From Pararhizobium arenae (GTDB lineage: Bacteria; Pseudomonadota; Alphaproteobacteria; Rhizobiales; Rhizobiaceae): a stretch of DNA of 64,000 nucleotides. Below are positions 17,355-24,845 of this stretch, piece by piece (position 1 is the first letter of the stretch; each line of letters opens with the position of its first letter). The stretch spans positions 62,001 through 126,000 of the forward strand of contig NZ_MOOY01000002.1 of NCBI RefSeq assembly GCF_001931685.1, written 5' to 3'. Under the pieces are notes generated by a model. The model saw only the letters and a list, made by a program, of their open reading frames with translations, had not been told where the DNA came from and did no database searches. Both the position numbers and the translations under genes were made by a program.

Positions 17355-17415
17355 ATCCGGCTCTCCTGTTGCCTGATCACGGTAACAGGACAAGACCAGA
17401 TTGCAACAGGACTTT

Positions 17416-17425
17416 AACTGGTATT
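17416..17425. promoter_or_regulatory. Candidate GntR half-site before nanE
   Basis: AACTGGTATT, identical to 18224-18233 upstream of the regulator gene, lies at the end of the regulator gene just before nanE. A further ACCAG is at 17395-17399. It could be an operator for a promoter serving nanE onwards. Confidence 0.4.
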
Positions 17426-18131
17426 ATCGCATAAGCTCAATGACGAAGTCGTAGACGTCGCCGCGATATTTGGTTTGCGTGAACTCAACGATCTGGCCGT
17501 CGGCAAGAAAGCAGCGTCGCTCCATCACCAGCAGACTGGTATCTTCCGGGGTGCCGAGAAGGTGGCACTCCTCTTCGCTGGCGGGCTTTGCCTGCATCCG
17601 TTGAAGGGCGCGCACGGGAAGCGCGCTGTGGGCCTCCAGATATTCATAGAGAGATGCCTGGATCGCCTGCGGGTTGGGCACGAAGCGTGCCGGCAAGGTC
17701 GCGATTTCGATCGCGATGGGGGTATTGTCGGCTGTGCGCAACCGCTTTAGCCGAACGACTTTTTCGTTCCCGGAAATCCCCAGGGCCATCATTTCGGCGG
17801 GTGAAGGTCTTGAAATATCACGCGAAATCCATACGCAACCAGGCTCCAGCCCACGGGAGCGCATATCCTCGGAAAAGCTGGTCATGGTCGCCAGCGATTT
17901 CTCGAGACGGGATGAAACGACCGTTTTGGCACCTTGGCGACGATCGAGGAAACCGTCTGAAACCAGATTGTCTATAGCCTTGCGTACTGTCACCCGAGAA
18001 ATGTCGAGAGCCGCACACAATGCGCGTTCACTTGGGATGACGGCACCGCGCTTGATATGTGCTGCCCCGATCGCCGCCTTAATCGCGTCTTCAAGCTTGC
18101 GATAAAGCGGCTCGCCACTTTCGCTGGCCAT
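17424..18131 (-). CDS. GntR-family (HutC/UTRA) repressor of the amino-sugar operon
   Basis: A 235-residue transcription factor from the ATG at 18131; a GTG at 18179 would add 16 residues, and neither start has a strong ribosome site. The N-terminal winged helix (about 8-75) contains GEPLYRKLEDAIKAAIGAAHIKRG, IPSERALCAALDISRVTVRKAIDNLVSDG. The C-terminal UTRA ligand domain (about 95-230) has PARFVPNPQAIQASLYEYLE and ends LVMERRCFLADGQIVEFTQTKYRGDVYDFVIE. HutC-type regulators of this kind bind phosphorylated amino sugars, so GlcNAc-6-P or ManNAc-6-P is a likely inducer. Inverted AACTGGT/ACCAGTT half-sites upstream suggest autoregulation. Confidence 0.88.
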   Translation of the reverse strand: MASESGEPLYRKLEDAIKAAIGAAHIKRGAVIPSERALCAALDISRVTVRKAIDNLVSDGFLDRRQGAKTVVSSRLEKSLATMTSFSEDMRSRGLEPGCVWISRDISRPSPAEMMALGISGNEKVVRLKRLRTADNTPIAIEIATLPARFVPNPQAIQASLYEYLEAHSALPVRALQRMQAKPASEEECHLLGTPEDTSLLVMERRCFLADGQIVEFTQTKYRGDVYDFVIELMR

Positions 18132-18223
18132 AGCCTTTGTGAGGAGGGTTAGAACCGCTACATCGCTCAATCGAAGCACTCGCTTAAAAGAGCTTCCTTA
18201 TGCAAAATTTTTTTTAACAGGTA

Positions 18224-18251
18224 AACTGGTATTGTTATTCCGCGACCAGTT
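18224..18251. promoter_or_regulatory. Candidate GntR operator upstream of the amino-sugar regulator
   Basis: AACTGGT (18224-18230) and ACCAGTT (18245-18251) form a perfect 7-bp inverted repeat with a 14-base spacer, 93 bp before the regulator ATG. The left arm extends to AACTGGTATT, repeated at 17416-17425. Confidence 0.5.
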
Positions 18252-18299
18252 TGCTTTATTTTGCCTGTTTTTCCCGCTGGCGCTGGCGACTTGTCGATT

Positions 18300-18535
18300 A
18301 CTGGTCAGATGACACCGTGGCCGGTATCGTGGTCTGAGCGCGAGCTGTCGAAGCTTGCCCTGACATTTCGCGCCGATTCGGGCTATCATGGCATGCGGCA
18401 GGCGGAACTGGAACCGCAGCCGACGGGCACGCGGGTGACGGTGGTGGAGCGGGCCACAATCGACAGTCCGCTCGGCTGCGTCATGGCTCGACTGTTCTTT
18501 GATCCGCAGACTTTTGCGGAAGTTTATCTGCAAGC
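18300..18535 (+). pseudogene. Remnant of a small SRPBCC-like (START/Bet v1 fold) gene
   Basis: The frame reads ELEPQPTGTRVTVVERATI, then SPLGCVMARLFFDPQTFAEVYL, which looks like the C-terminal part of an SRPBCC-family protein. The N-terminal half is absent and the frame runs on into unrelated sequence. There is no start signal. The assignment rests on pattern memory and is tentative. Confidence 0.4.
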
Positions 18536-18539
18536 GTTT

Positions 18540-18792
18540 CGGATCCGCCAAGGACCCGCATGTCTTTATGCTGGCTTCAACCTTCGCTGGCGTGCCGGCC
18601 GGCGCGATGATGCTGATCTCCTCACCGGGCGAAATCGCCCGCTATATCGCCGTTATTCCTTCAGGCGAAACGCGCACGATCGCCCGCCTTCGCAGCGATT
18701 GCTACGCGCGCCAAGGCGGCTGCCATGTACCCGGTCACCACAGCGATCTATCTGCGCGTCGTGGCCGAAGTGGCGCTGCGGTGATCTGCTAG
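18540..18792 (+). pseudogene. Frameshifted remnant of a rhizobial MGMT-neighbourhood-type protein
   Basis: DPHVFMLASTFAGVPAGAMMLISSPGEIARYI and SGETRTIARLRSD are read in one frame. After about 18700 the coherent reading moves to another frame as MYPVTTAIYLRVVAEVALR. I recall intact rhizobial proteins with this series, sometimes labelled 6-O-methylguanine-DNA methyltransferase-like. Here the frameshift and lost C-terminus indicate a dead gene. Confidence 0.5.
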
Positions 18793-19002
18793 TTCTTTCC
18801 CAATCGGGTGATGCAAATCAGATAAAGGCTCCAAAGTCGACTTGATCAAAGCGGCGGGCAGCACCTTCTGTCCGATGAGACATCTTTGGGCGTCGCCAAG
18901 ATCGTTCGCATTTTATTAAGTTTGTTCGCAAAGAGTCATGACGGGGGGACGATCTAAAACTGGACCGGCGAGTTTAGCTCGGGCTTGCAGAAGGAAACGG
19001 CC

Positions 19003-19404
19003 ATGTGCTCTCGTACCGTTCTCATTGTTGAAGACGAACCGCTCATCAGAATGATGCTTGCCGAGGCGCTCTGTGACGAAGGCTATTCGGTCATTGAAGC
19101 CGGAACCGCTCTCGAAGCAATGGCCGTTCTGGGCATCAATGACGTTAGCGCAGTGGTCACTGACATCGACATGCCGGGCGGGCTGAGCGGCCTTGATCTC
19201 ACGCGTTATGTGGCCTCGTGCCGCAAGGGACTTCCTGTGATCGTCACGTCCGGTGGACATCTTTTGAGGGAGGAGGAGCTTCCAGGCGGCACGCGGTTCT
19301 TAGCGAAGCCATACCAACTGCGACAAATTCTCGACATGCTGCTTGAAGCAGTGGCGGCTGGCGCAAGCGTCGAGGCCAACGTCGGTCGTCTTCGCGTAGC
19401 CTAA
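19003..19404 (+). CDS. Single-domain (receiver-only) response regulator
   Basis: A 133-residue receiver domain with no output domain. The start at 19003 follows GAAGGAAACGGCC. Phosphorylation-site residues are present: the acidic pair in VEDEPLIRMML, the acceptor Asp in AVVTDIDMPGG, Thr/Ser in VIVTSGG and Lys in FLAKPY. The C-terminus is a short Ala/Val-rich extension. Rhizobia have many such stand-alone receivers, often acting in phosphorelays with hybrid kinases of the HWE type. No kinase is adjacent, so its partner is unknown. Confidence 0.88.
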   Translation: MCSRTVLIVEDEPLIRMMLAEALCDEGYSVIEAGTALEAMAVLGINDVSAVVTDIDMPGGLSGLDLTRYVASCRKGLPVIVTSGGHLLREEELPGGTRFLAKPYQLRQILDMLLEAVAAGASVEANVGRLRVA

Positions 19405-19546
19405 ACCTCTGGCACTGCGCCTGAAATCGACGGGCGACGGTGCCCGTTGGACAACCCCGTGCACGCAACGGCGTTGAACGAACGGCGACGATCACAATGA
19501 GCCTCAGGTCAGCAGGTAGCGTGCTCGCAGCTGGTGGTTGCCAAGC

Positions 19547-19861
19547 TCAACCTTCCGCCTCGCGTGCGCTCTCTGACACAATCAGGCCACGCAAAGCGCC
19601 GCACCTGGGATCGGCCCCCTCAAATAGCCGCTCGGGTGATATCCACCCGATCGAGATGCCGATCGCCGTCGCCGTCGCCCAGCCGGGTTCGTTGCCGGCC
19701 CTCTCGATGAGGCGTGGACCCTCGATAGCCAGGCATTGACGCGACTGCTGCACGATTTCCACCGGCATGTTTGCACGATCGATATGTTCCCGCATCTCGG
19801 CGTGAAGCGGATCAACGACAAACAGAGTAAAAATCCACGCGGCGATATCTGCGATCATCAT
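19547..19861 (-). CDS. Small protein of unknown function with N-terminal hydrophobic segment
   Basis: A 104-residue protein. It begins with a hydrophobic stretch (MIADIAAWIFTLFVVDPL) that may be a signal anchor. Then comes a helical amphipathic part (HAEMREHIDRANMPVEIVQQSRQC) and a Gly/Ala-rich middle (GWATATAIGISIGWISPERLF) that could cross the membrane or pack on it. I know no function. The coherent composition and absence of a better frame support a real gene, but there is no strong ribosome site and its neighbours give no clue. Confidence 0.55.
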   Translation of the reverse strand: MMIADIAAWIFTLFVVDPLHAEMREHIDRANMPVEIVQQSRQCLAIEGPRLIERAGNEPGWATATAIGISIGWISPERLFEGADPRCGALRGLIVSESAREAEG

Positions 19862-20055
19862 TCTGGTCCCATGCTTACGGCATCTGTCAGTTAAGGTCCG
19901 ACATCGTGAAAGCGCCGAGGGCTTTCACCAGAGGGGCCCGGACCAGCGGGTCGAGCATGATTTGGGAAGCGGATGAGAGGTGTTCAAGGCCGCAGAGCCC
20001 TTGACGACGCAATTCGCTTGGTCGAGCACACAGCAGCTCGGAGGGTGCCTACATT
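19862..20055. other. Gap with no recognisable feature
   Basis: About 200 bases between two minus-strand small genes. There is an imperfect hairpin around AAAGCGCCGAGGGCTTT (near 19908-19926) but no coding pattern. Confidence 0.3.
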
Positions 20056-20067
20056 TTCAAAAGTCTT

Positions 20068-20256
20068 TCACGGACTTGGCTGGTCGGGCCGCAGTGTTAC
20101 GAAAGTTCCGGAGCCGTCAAGCCGCTCGCTGATCAGCGCGAAAGACTGTCGCGCGAGATCGGCGATGGCGGAGCGGTTCTTTTCGAGAAACGCATCCGAG
20201 GTGACCTTGATGGTCCGGACGGAGCTTGCCGTGGCAGTAAAGAGCGAACTCCTCAT
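20068..20256 (-). CDS. Small hypothetical protein
   Basis: About 62 residues from an ATG at 20256, or 77 from 20301, where it would overlap the upstream gene by 17 bases. The sequence MRSSLFTATASSVRTIKVTSDAFLEKNRSAIADLARQSFALISERLDG is coherent, helical and charged, without motifs. It resembles small unannotated rhizobial proteins. It is in the same direction as, and immediately after, the gene at 20285-20911, so the two may be co-transcribed. The start is uncertain. Confidence 0.45.
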   Translation of the reverse strand: MRSSLFTATASSVRTIKVTSDAFLEKNRSAIADLARQSFALISERLDGSGTFVTLRPDQPSP

Positions 20257-20284
20257 CACGTCCGGGCATAATCGCCCCTCTTGA

Positions 20285-20911
20285 TCAGCGCAGCAGTCCA
20301 TCGAGATCGAAATCCTCCCACCCGCGGAGGTTCGACGTGAGATCGTCGGTGCCTTCGTCCGTCTTTTTCTCCTGCTTCTTTTTCTTTGAAAGCCGCGTCA
20401 CCTTACTCTGGTATGCAGCCTTCGCTCTCTTCTCTGCCTTCGCCTCCGCATCCTCAACACGCCACTCGTCGACGACACCCCGGTCAAGAAGATCCTCGAC
20501 CACTTTCGGATCGAAAACATGGAAGGTGATCTGGCGGGCGCGTCCTGCAAGTCTCACGGTTCTCGTGCCGGCGCTGGGAAGGCGTCCATCTGCCAGCCAG
20601 CGATGCCGCTCGCTCGTTTTCATTCCAAGGATGTCCTGGATTTCGCGCGGGATGACGGGAAGGGACGGCCCTTCTGCCACAGCCTTGGAGATCACCGATG
20701 CCGCGGCGTTGAAAGCAGTCTTCGCTTCGGCTGGCATCGCCAGAATCAGATCGACCCCGTCGAGCGAGATTGCTTTCTTGGAGGTGGCGGGAAGTCGCGC
20801 CTGGATTTCTTGAAGAAGCCCCTTTGCCCGCACGGACGACCCCATGGTGACCGATGTCGACAAGGTCCACGTCCTGATCAGCTCAATGTCGTTCTTTTCG
20901 CGTTTCGCCAT
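20285..20911 (-). CDS. Protein of unknown function with HTH-like segment
   Basis: A 208-residue cytoplasmic protein that I do not recognise. The N-terminal half (1-85) is mixed alpha/beta with SKKAISLDGVDLILAMPAEAKTAF. The middle (about 88-145) contains IPREIQDILGMKTSERHRWLADGRLPSAGTRTVRLAGR, which resembles a MerR/excisionase-like winged helix reading a helix-turn-wing. The C-terminus (about 160-195) is very Lys/Ala-rich (AEAKAEKRAKAAYQSKVTRLSKKKKQEKK), probably a basic helix able to bind nucleic acid, followed by an acidic tail. A DNA-binding role is an inference from this layout. Confidence 0.6.
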   Translation of the reverse strand: MAKREKNDIELIRTWTLSTSVTMGSSVRAKGLLQEIQARLPATSKKAISLDGVDLILAMPAEAKTAFNAAASVISKAVAEGPSLPVIPREIQDILGMKTSERHRWLADGRLPSAGTRTVRLAGRARQITFHVFDPKVVEDLLDRGVVDEWRVEDAEAKAEKRAKAAYQSKVTRLSKKKKQEKKTDEGTDDLTSNLRGWEDFDLDGLLR

Positions 20912-21079
20912 GCCGCCTAGATGGTGCGAACCTCATCGTCGTTCAATGCACCCGGTCTGCAAGGTGGTGATGAAGCTGGGTAGCGGTGTTCCCGACCAGG
21001 CGGAGACACAATACCGATTAATGCTGGAAACCCGTAACATCGCGAGCAAGCCGTTGCTTCGCGACGCAACCTCGGGCGC

Positions 21080-21976
21080 TCAACCTCTTGAGAATTCGCG
21101 GGCAGCTTGAATGAATGCTGTGAACGCGGCCGGTGGGTTCTTCCGGCCGGGGTAGTACAGCGCTAGTGGCGCCAGAGACGGTGTCCAGTCTTCCAACACA
21201 CGGACAAGCCGACCGGCAGCGATGTCATCTCGCACGTCCGCCTCCATAACGTAGCCGAGACCGATGCCATTGCGCGCCGCGATCCGGACAAGACTTGACT
21301 CGTCCAGGGTGATCGAGCCCTGCACGTCGATCTGTAGCGCTTCCCCGTCTCTCTCGAATTTCCATCGGAACAGCGCGTTGTTGGGAAGGCGGGCGCGGAT
21401 GCAGCGAAACCGGTAGAGGTCTGCTGGGACGTTTGGCGTGCCATGCGTGCGCAGGAATTCCGGCGACGCGACGACGGCGTTGCTGCGTTTGAGGCCGAGT
21501 GGTACGGCGATCATGTCAGCGGGAACGAGATCCGCCGGCCTCAGGCCAAGGTCGAAGCCCGCTGCGACGATATCGACGATCCGGCCTTCCGTGACCAGGT
21601 CGATATGCACCTGCGGATAGCGCTGGAGGAACGAGAGAATCAGCGGCTCCATCACCTCTCGGGCGGCGGTGGCAAACGCGTTGATGCGCAGTGTGCCGCT
21701 CGGAATTTCCTGCAACGACTGGGCCGTCTGCATCGCGTCACGGATATCGGTCACAGCCGGCCCAACCCGCTCGACGAATGTTCGCCCCGCATCGGTGAGC
21801 GACACGCTTCTAGTCGTCCGGTTGAACAGGCGGATGCCCAGTCGCTGCTCAAGCTTTGCGATCGAATTGCTCAAGGCAGTGGTGGAGATGCCGAGATCAA
21901 GGGCGGCGGCTCGGAAGGATCCGAGGCGGGCGATCGCCAGAACGGCATCGAGTTCAGCAAGAACGGATAGAGTCAT
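21080..21976 (-). CDS. LysR-family transcriptional regulator
   Basis: A 298-residue regulator. The N-terminal winged helix has [47 protein letters not shown]. The effector domain (about 90-295) contains [20 protein letters not shown], typical of the subgroup that controls a neighbouring short-chain dehydrogenase. It is transcribed divergently from the NTF2-like and SDR genes at 22114-23219, which are its probable targets. The inducer is unknown. It is closely similar in plan to the regulator at 42183-43082, which also stands divergent to an SDR gene. Confidence 0.92.
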   Translation of the reverse strand: MTLSVLAELDAVLAIARLGSFRAAALDLGISTTALSNSIAKLEQRLGIRLFNRTTRSVSLTDAGRTFVERVGPAVTDIRDAMQTAQSLQEIPSGTLRINAFATAAREVMEPLILSFLQRYPQVHIDLVTEGRIVDIVAAGFDLGLRPADLVPADMIAVPLGLKRSNAVVASPEFLRTHGTPNVPADLYRFRCIRARLPNNALFRWKFERDGEALQIDVQGSITLDESSLVRIAARNGIGLGYVMEADVRDDIAAGRLVRVLEDWTPSLAPLALYYPGRKNPPAAFTAFIQAAREFSRG

Positions 21977-22113
21977 TGTCCCTCTTTTCGCAACGTATCA
22001 TCCTTGTTTATCCGACTTATCCCGTCAATGGGGGTGATCTACCTTTCTGTCAGTCGACTTCCAAGGGGGTCGAACCGCATCCGTCGAGACAGAGAGAAGG
22101 ACTGGAAAATCCA

Positions 22114-22443
22114 ATGACGATCACGTTACCAAAGGCCATCAAAGCCTATTTCGAGGCAGACCGGACAGGCGATCCGGATGCCATCGCTGGCACCTTCACC
22201 GAAAACGGTATCGTGAAGGATAAGGGCAAGATCCATAAGGGACGAAATGCCATCCGCGCATGGATGGCTGATGAAGCGCAGCAGTACAGCTACACGGTCG
22301 AACCCTTCTCGATCGCGATCGAGAACGGCAAGACCCAGGTAACGGCCCACGCAGTTGGCGACTTCCCTGGCAGCCCGGTGGACCTGCGTTTTATCTTCGC
22401 CCTGTCGGACGAGAAGGTTGCCGAGCTGGAGATCACCGTATGA
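22114..22443 (+). CDS. NTF2/SnoaL-like fold protein
   Basis: A 109-residue small alpha+beta protein of the SnoaL/NTF2 superfamily ([31 protein letters not shown] at the N-terminus, [34 protein letters not shown] later). Such proteins serve as isomerases, hydrolases or ligand binders. No catalytic pair can be assigned. The preceding AGAAGGACTGGAAAATCCA gives a loosely spaced ribosome site. It overlaps the downstream SDR gene by ATGA, so they are translated together, probably under control of the divergent LysR regulator. Confidence 0.85.
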   Translation: MTITLPKAIKAYFEADRTGDPDAIAGTFTENGIVKDKGKIHKGRNAIRAWMADEAQQYSYTVEPFSIAIENGKTQVTAHAVGDFPGSPVDLRFIFALSDEKVAELEITV

Positions 22444-23219
22444 GCGCTTTTCTTACCCTGGAGGGCCGTCGGGCTCTCATCACCGGCGGCACCTCGGGTG
22501 CAGGCGCGGCGACCGTGGCGCTGTTCAAGGAACTCGGCGCCCGCGTGCTGACCACCGCTCGCAAGAAGCCGGCACACTTCTCCGGCGCAGCCTTCATCGA
22601 GGCCGACCTCACCACCGTCGATGGGGTTCAGACTGTCGTTGACGCTGTTCACCGGGAGCTTGGCGGACTGGATATTCTGGTGAACGTGTTGGGCGGCTCC
22701 TCGGCACCGTCCGGCGGCTTCGCCGCGCTCACCGAAGCCGAATGGGAAAAGGAATTCAACCTCAACTTCTTTCCCGCCGTCAGGCTGGATCGGGCGCTCA
22801 TTCCCGGAATGATCGCCCAGGGAAGCGGGGTCGTCATTCACGTAACCTCGATCCAGCGTGCCCTTCCGCTGCACCAGGCGACAACCGGCTACGCATCGGC
22901 GAAGGGCGCGCTTAACACCTACAGTAAAAGCATCTCCAAGGAGGTTTCGCCGAAGGGGGTGCGGGTGGTGCGGGTTTCCCCCGGCTGGATCGCCGATCCG
23001 GGCTCCAATGGTCTCGCGCTTCGCATCGCGGAGGAAGCAGGCATCAGCTACGATGAAGCTGTGCAGACGATCATGAACTCGCTCGGGGGCATACCGCTGG
23101 GTCGGCCAGCCAGGCCGGGAGAAGTCGCCGATCTCATCGCCTTCCTCGCCTCGGATCGAGCATCGTCTATTACCGGGACAGAGCATGTGATCGACGGCGG
23201 GACGGTTCCCACGGCCTGA
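22440..23219 (+). CDS. Short-chain dehydrogenase/reductase
   Basis: A 259-residue NAD(P)-dependent oxidoreductase of the classical SDR family. Nucleotide-binding motif [11 protein letters not shown] (about 15-25), NVLGG variant of the NNAG motif (about 87), catalytic Ser in HVTSIQRA, Tyr/Lys in [12 protein letters not shown], and IADPGSNG in the substrate loop. The acidic position after the second strand is replaced by TTARKKP, which favours NADP(H). The substrate is unknown. The coupled NTF2-like gene and divergent LysR suggest an inducible detoxification or catabolic step. Confidence 0.92.
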   Translation: MSAFLTLEGRRALITGGTSGAGAATVALFKELGARVLTTARKKPAHFSGAAFIEADLTTVDGVQTVVDAVHRELGGLDILVNVLGGSSAPSGGFAALTEAEWEKEFNLNFFPAVRLDRALIPGMIAQGSGVVIHVTSIQRALPLHQATTGYASAKGALNTYSKSISKEVSPKGVRVVRVSPGWIADPGSNGLALRIAEEAGISYDEAVQTIMNSLGGIPLGRPARPGEVADLIAFLASDRASSITGTEHVIDGGTVPTA

Positions 23220-23249
23220 ACCTCCAGGCCAGTCTACTGCCCTTGCAGG

Positions 23250-23717
23250 TCAGGCGGGTGCATCCCACCCGCCGATCTGCGAGTAGATCGCATCGCGCAG
23301 AAACCGCACGTCGCGGTTCAGGGCAGCGAGCTGCGGTGGCGTCTGGGTCGAGGCTGCAAGCAAGGTATCGCTGAGACAACCGGCCCTGTGCTGCAATGCG
23401 CGCCCCTGGTCCGTCAGCGCTACCAGAACCTGGCGCTCATCGCTGAGATTTCGTGTCCGGCGCACATGCCCGGCGGCTTCCAGGCGTTTCAGAAGAGGTG
23501 TCAACGTGCTGGATTCGAGAGCAAGCTGGTCGGCGATGGAAACCACGGTCTGCTTGTCGCGCGCCCAAAGAATGTTGAGGACGAGATATTGCGGATATGT
23601 CAGTCCGAGCTCGTCGAGGAGCGGTTTGTAGGCACGCTGAATTGCAATTCCGGCGGTATAGATAGCATAGCAGAGCTGGTCGCGCAGGGGCGGGGGATCG
23701 TTGTGGCGTTGGGTCAT
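23250..23717 (-). CDS. OhrR-like MarR-family redox regulator
   Basis: A 155-residue winged-helix repressor from the ATG at 23717 (AGGAGTTCAAA before it). The N-terminal segment LCYAIYTAGIAIQRAYKPLLDELGLTYPQYLVLNILW matches OhrR, including the reactive Cys at residue 16 that is oxidised by organic hydroperoxides. The wing region is RLEAAGHVRRTRNLSDERQVLVALTDQG. It is divergent from an exported alpha/beta hydrolase. Four TATCGCGATA-like boxes in the shared region are probable operators. An Ohr-type peroxidase gene occurs in the window at 40322, but its own upstream region has different boxes. Confidence 0.88.
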   Translation of the reverse strand: MTQRHNDPPPLRDQLCYAIYTAGIAIQRAYKPLLDELGLTYPQYLVLNILWARDKQTVVSIADQLALESSTLTPLLKRLEAAGHVRRTRNLSDERQVLVALTDQGRALQHRAGCLSDTLLAASTQTPPQLAALNRDVRFLRDAIYSQIGGWDAPA

Positions 23718-23751
23718 TTTGAACTCCTGTGCCCGCACATATAATCGAAAA

Positions 23752-23844
23752 TATCACGAAAACCAATATCGCGATAAGAATCATGTTGACGCGGGTCGCA
23801 ACATCAGGCAGCTTATAGATATCGCGATAACAAATATCGCAGTA
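23752..23844. promoter_or_regulatory. MarR/OhrR operator cluster with TATCGCGATA palindromes
   Basis: Two perfect palindromes TATCGCGATA (23767-23776 and 23820-23829) are 53 bp apart. A third imperfect copy TATCGCAGTA is at 23835-23844 and a fourth weaker one, TATCACGAAA, at about 23752. They fill the divergent promoter region between the OhrR-like gene and the hydrolase gene. Confidence 0.65.
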
Positions 23845-23861
23845 ACTAAGAGGAAAAAGCC

Positions 23862-24656
23862 ATGTCACGCAAGACCATCACCACCATTGCCGCAATCGCG
23901 TCCGCGGCCTCCCTTTCCGTTGCCCTGCCGGCCGAGGCCGGTCAATCGCTTCCGCAAGATCAATCCGTTCGGAATGTCGTTCTGGTTCACGGTGCATTCG
24001 CTGATGGTTCCGGTTGGAAGGGCGTCTACGACAATCTTACAAACCGCGGCTATCGCGTCACCATCGTGCAGAACCCGCTGACGTCGCTTGAAGACGACGT
24101 CGCTGCCGCCAAGCGCGCCCTTGAGCGGCAAGATGGTCCGGTCATTCTCGTTGGACACTCCTGGGGCGGCACCGTCATCACGGAAGCCGGGATCGATAAA
24201 AAGGTGAAAGGCCTTGTCTATGTCTCCGCTCTCTCCCCGGATGCTGGCGAGACGACGGCCCAGCAGTACGAGGGATTCGCGCCTGCGTCCGAGTTCGTGA
24301 TCGAGACCACGAAGGATGGTTTTGGCTATGTGAGCCCAGCCAAGTTCAAGTCAGGTTTCGCGCACGACGTCAGCGACGCCGATGCCGCGTTCATGCGGGA
24401 TGCGCAGGTTCCAATCAATCTGTCGGCGTTTGCCACCAAGCTCGAGAATGCGGCATGGCGCTCCAAGCCCAGCTGGGCGGTTATTGCGACGGAAGACAAG
24501 GCCTTCGACCAAGCCATGCTGATCCATATGGCGGAGCGCATCAACGCCAAGATCACCAAGGTATCGGCGAGCCATGCCCTGTTCATGACGCAGCCGGCGG
24601 CCATCGCCGATACCATCGACGAGGCGGCCAAGGCTACATCCGCGAAAGGTCAGTGA
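23862..24656 (+). CDS. Exported alpha/beta hydrolase
   Basis: A 264-residue alpha/beta hydrolase with a signal peptide (AAIASAASLSVALPAEAG, cleavage near residue 25), so it acts in the periplasm. The oxyanion region is VVLVHGAFADGSGWKGVYDNL. The nucleophile elbow is GHSWGG with Ser at residue 100, the acid is probably in VIATEDKAFD and the catalytic His is in VSASHALFMTQP. It resembles esterase-type hydrolases (YcdJ/AB hydrolase of pyrethroid or homoserine-lactone type) without giving the substrate. The ribosome site AGAGGAAAAAGCC supports the start. Regulation by the divergent OhrR-like repressor is likely. Confidence 0.9.
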   Translation: MSRKTITTIAAIASAASLSVALPAEAGQSLPQDQSVRNVVLVHGAFADGSGWKGVYDNLTNRGYRVTIVQNPLTSLEDDVAAAKRALERQDGPVILVGHSWGGTVITEAGIDKKVKGLVYVSALSPDAGETTAQQYEGFAPASEFVIETTKDGFGYVSPAKFKSGFAHDVSDADAAFMRDAQVPINLSAFATKLENAAWRSKPSWAVIATEDKAFDQAMLIHMAERINAKITKVSASHALFMTQPAAIADTIDEAAKATSAKGQ

Positions 24657-24664
24657 ACGGTGCG

Positions 24665-24701
24665 GCGCTATCGGGACGGTCAAGAGCACTCCCGATAGCG
24701 C
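24665..24701 (+). terminator. Perfect 12-bp hairpin after the hydrolase gene
   Basis: GCGCTATCGGGA (24665-24676) pairs perfectly with TCCCGATAGCGC (24690-24701). No T-run follows, so it is a structural terminator or mRNA-stabilising hairpin. The rest of the 24657-24845 gap shows no gene. Confidence 0.5.
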
Positions 24702-24845
24702 TGGTGAACATCCCTTAACGACCAGCACTGCGGAAGCGAGATACCGGTTGTGAACCGGATCCCCGGCTCCAATCCCTAGGCATTCCTCGCATTCCGCGAC
24801 CTCAACTTCGACAGCTTATCTGAAACAATTCACGGAGGAACGCTC

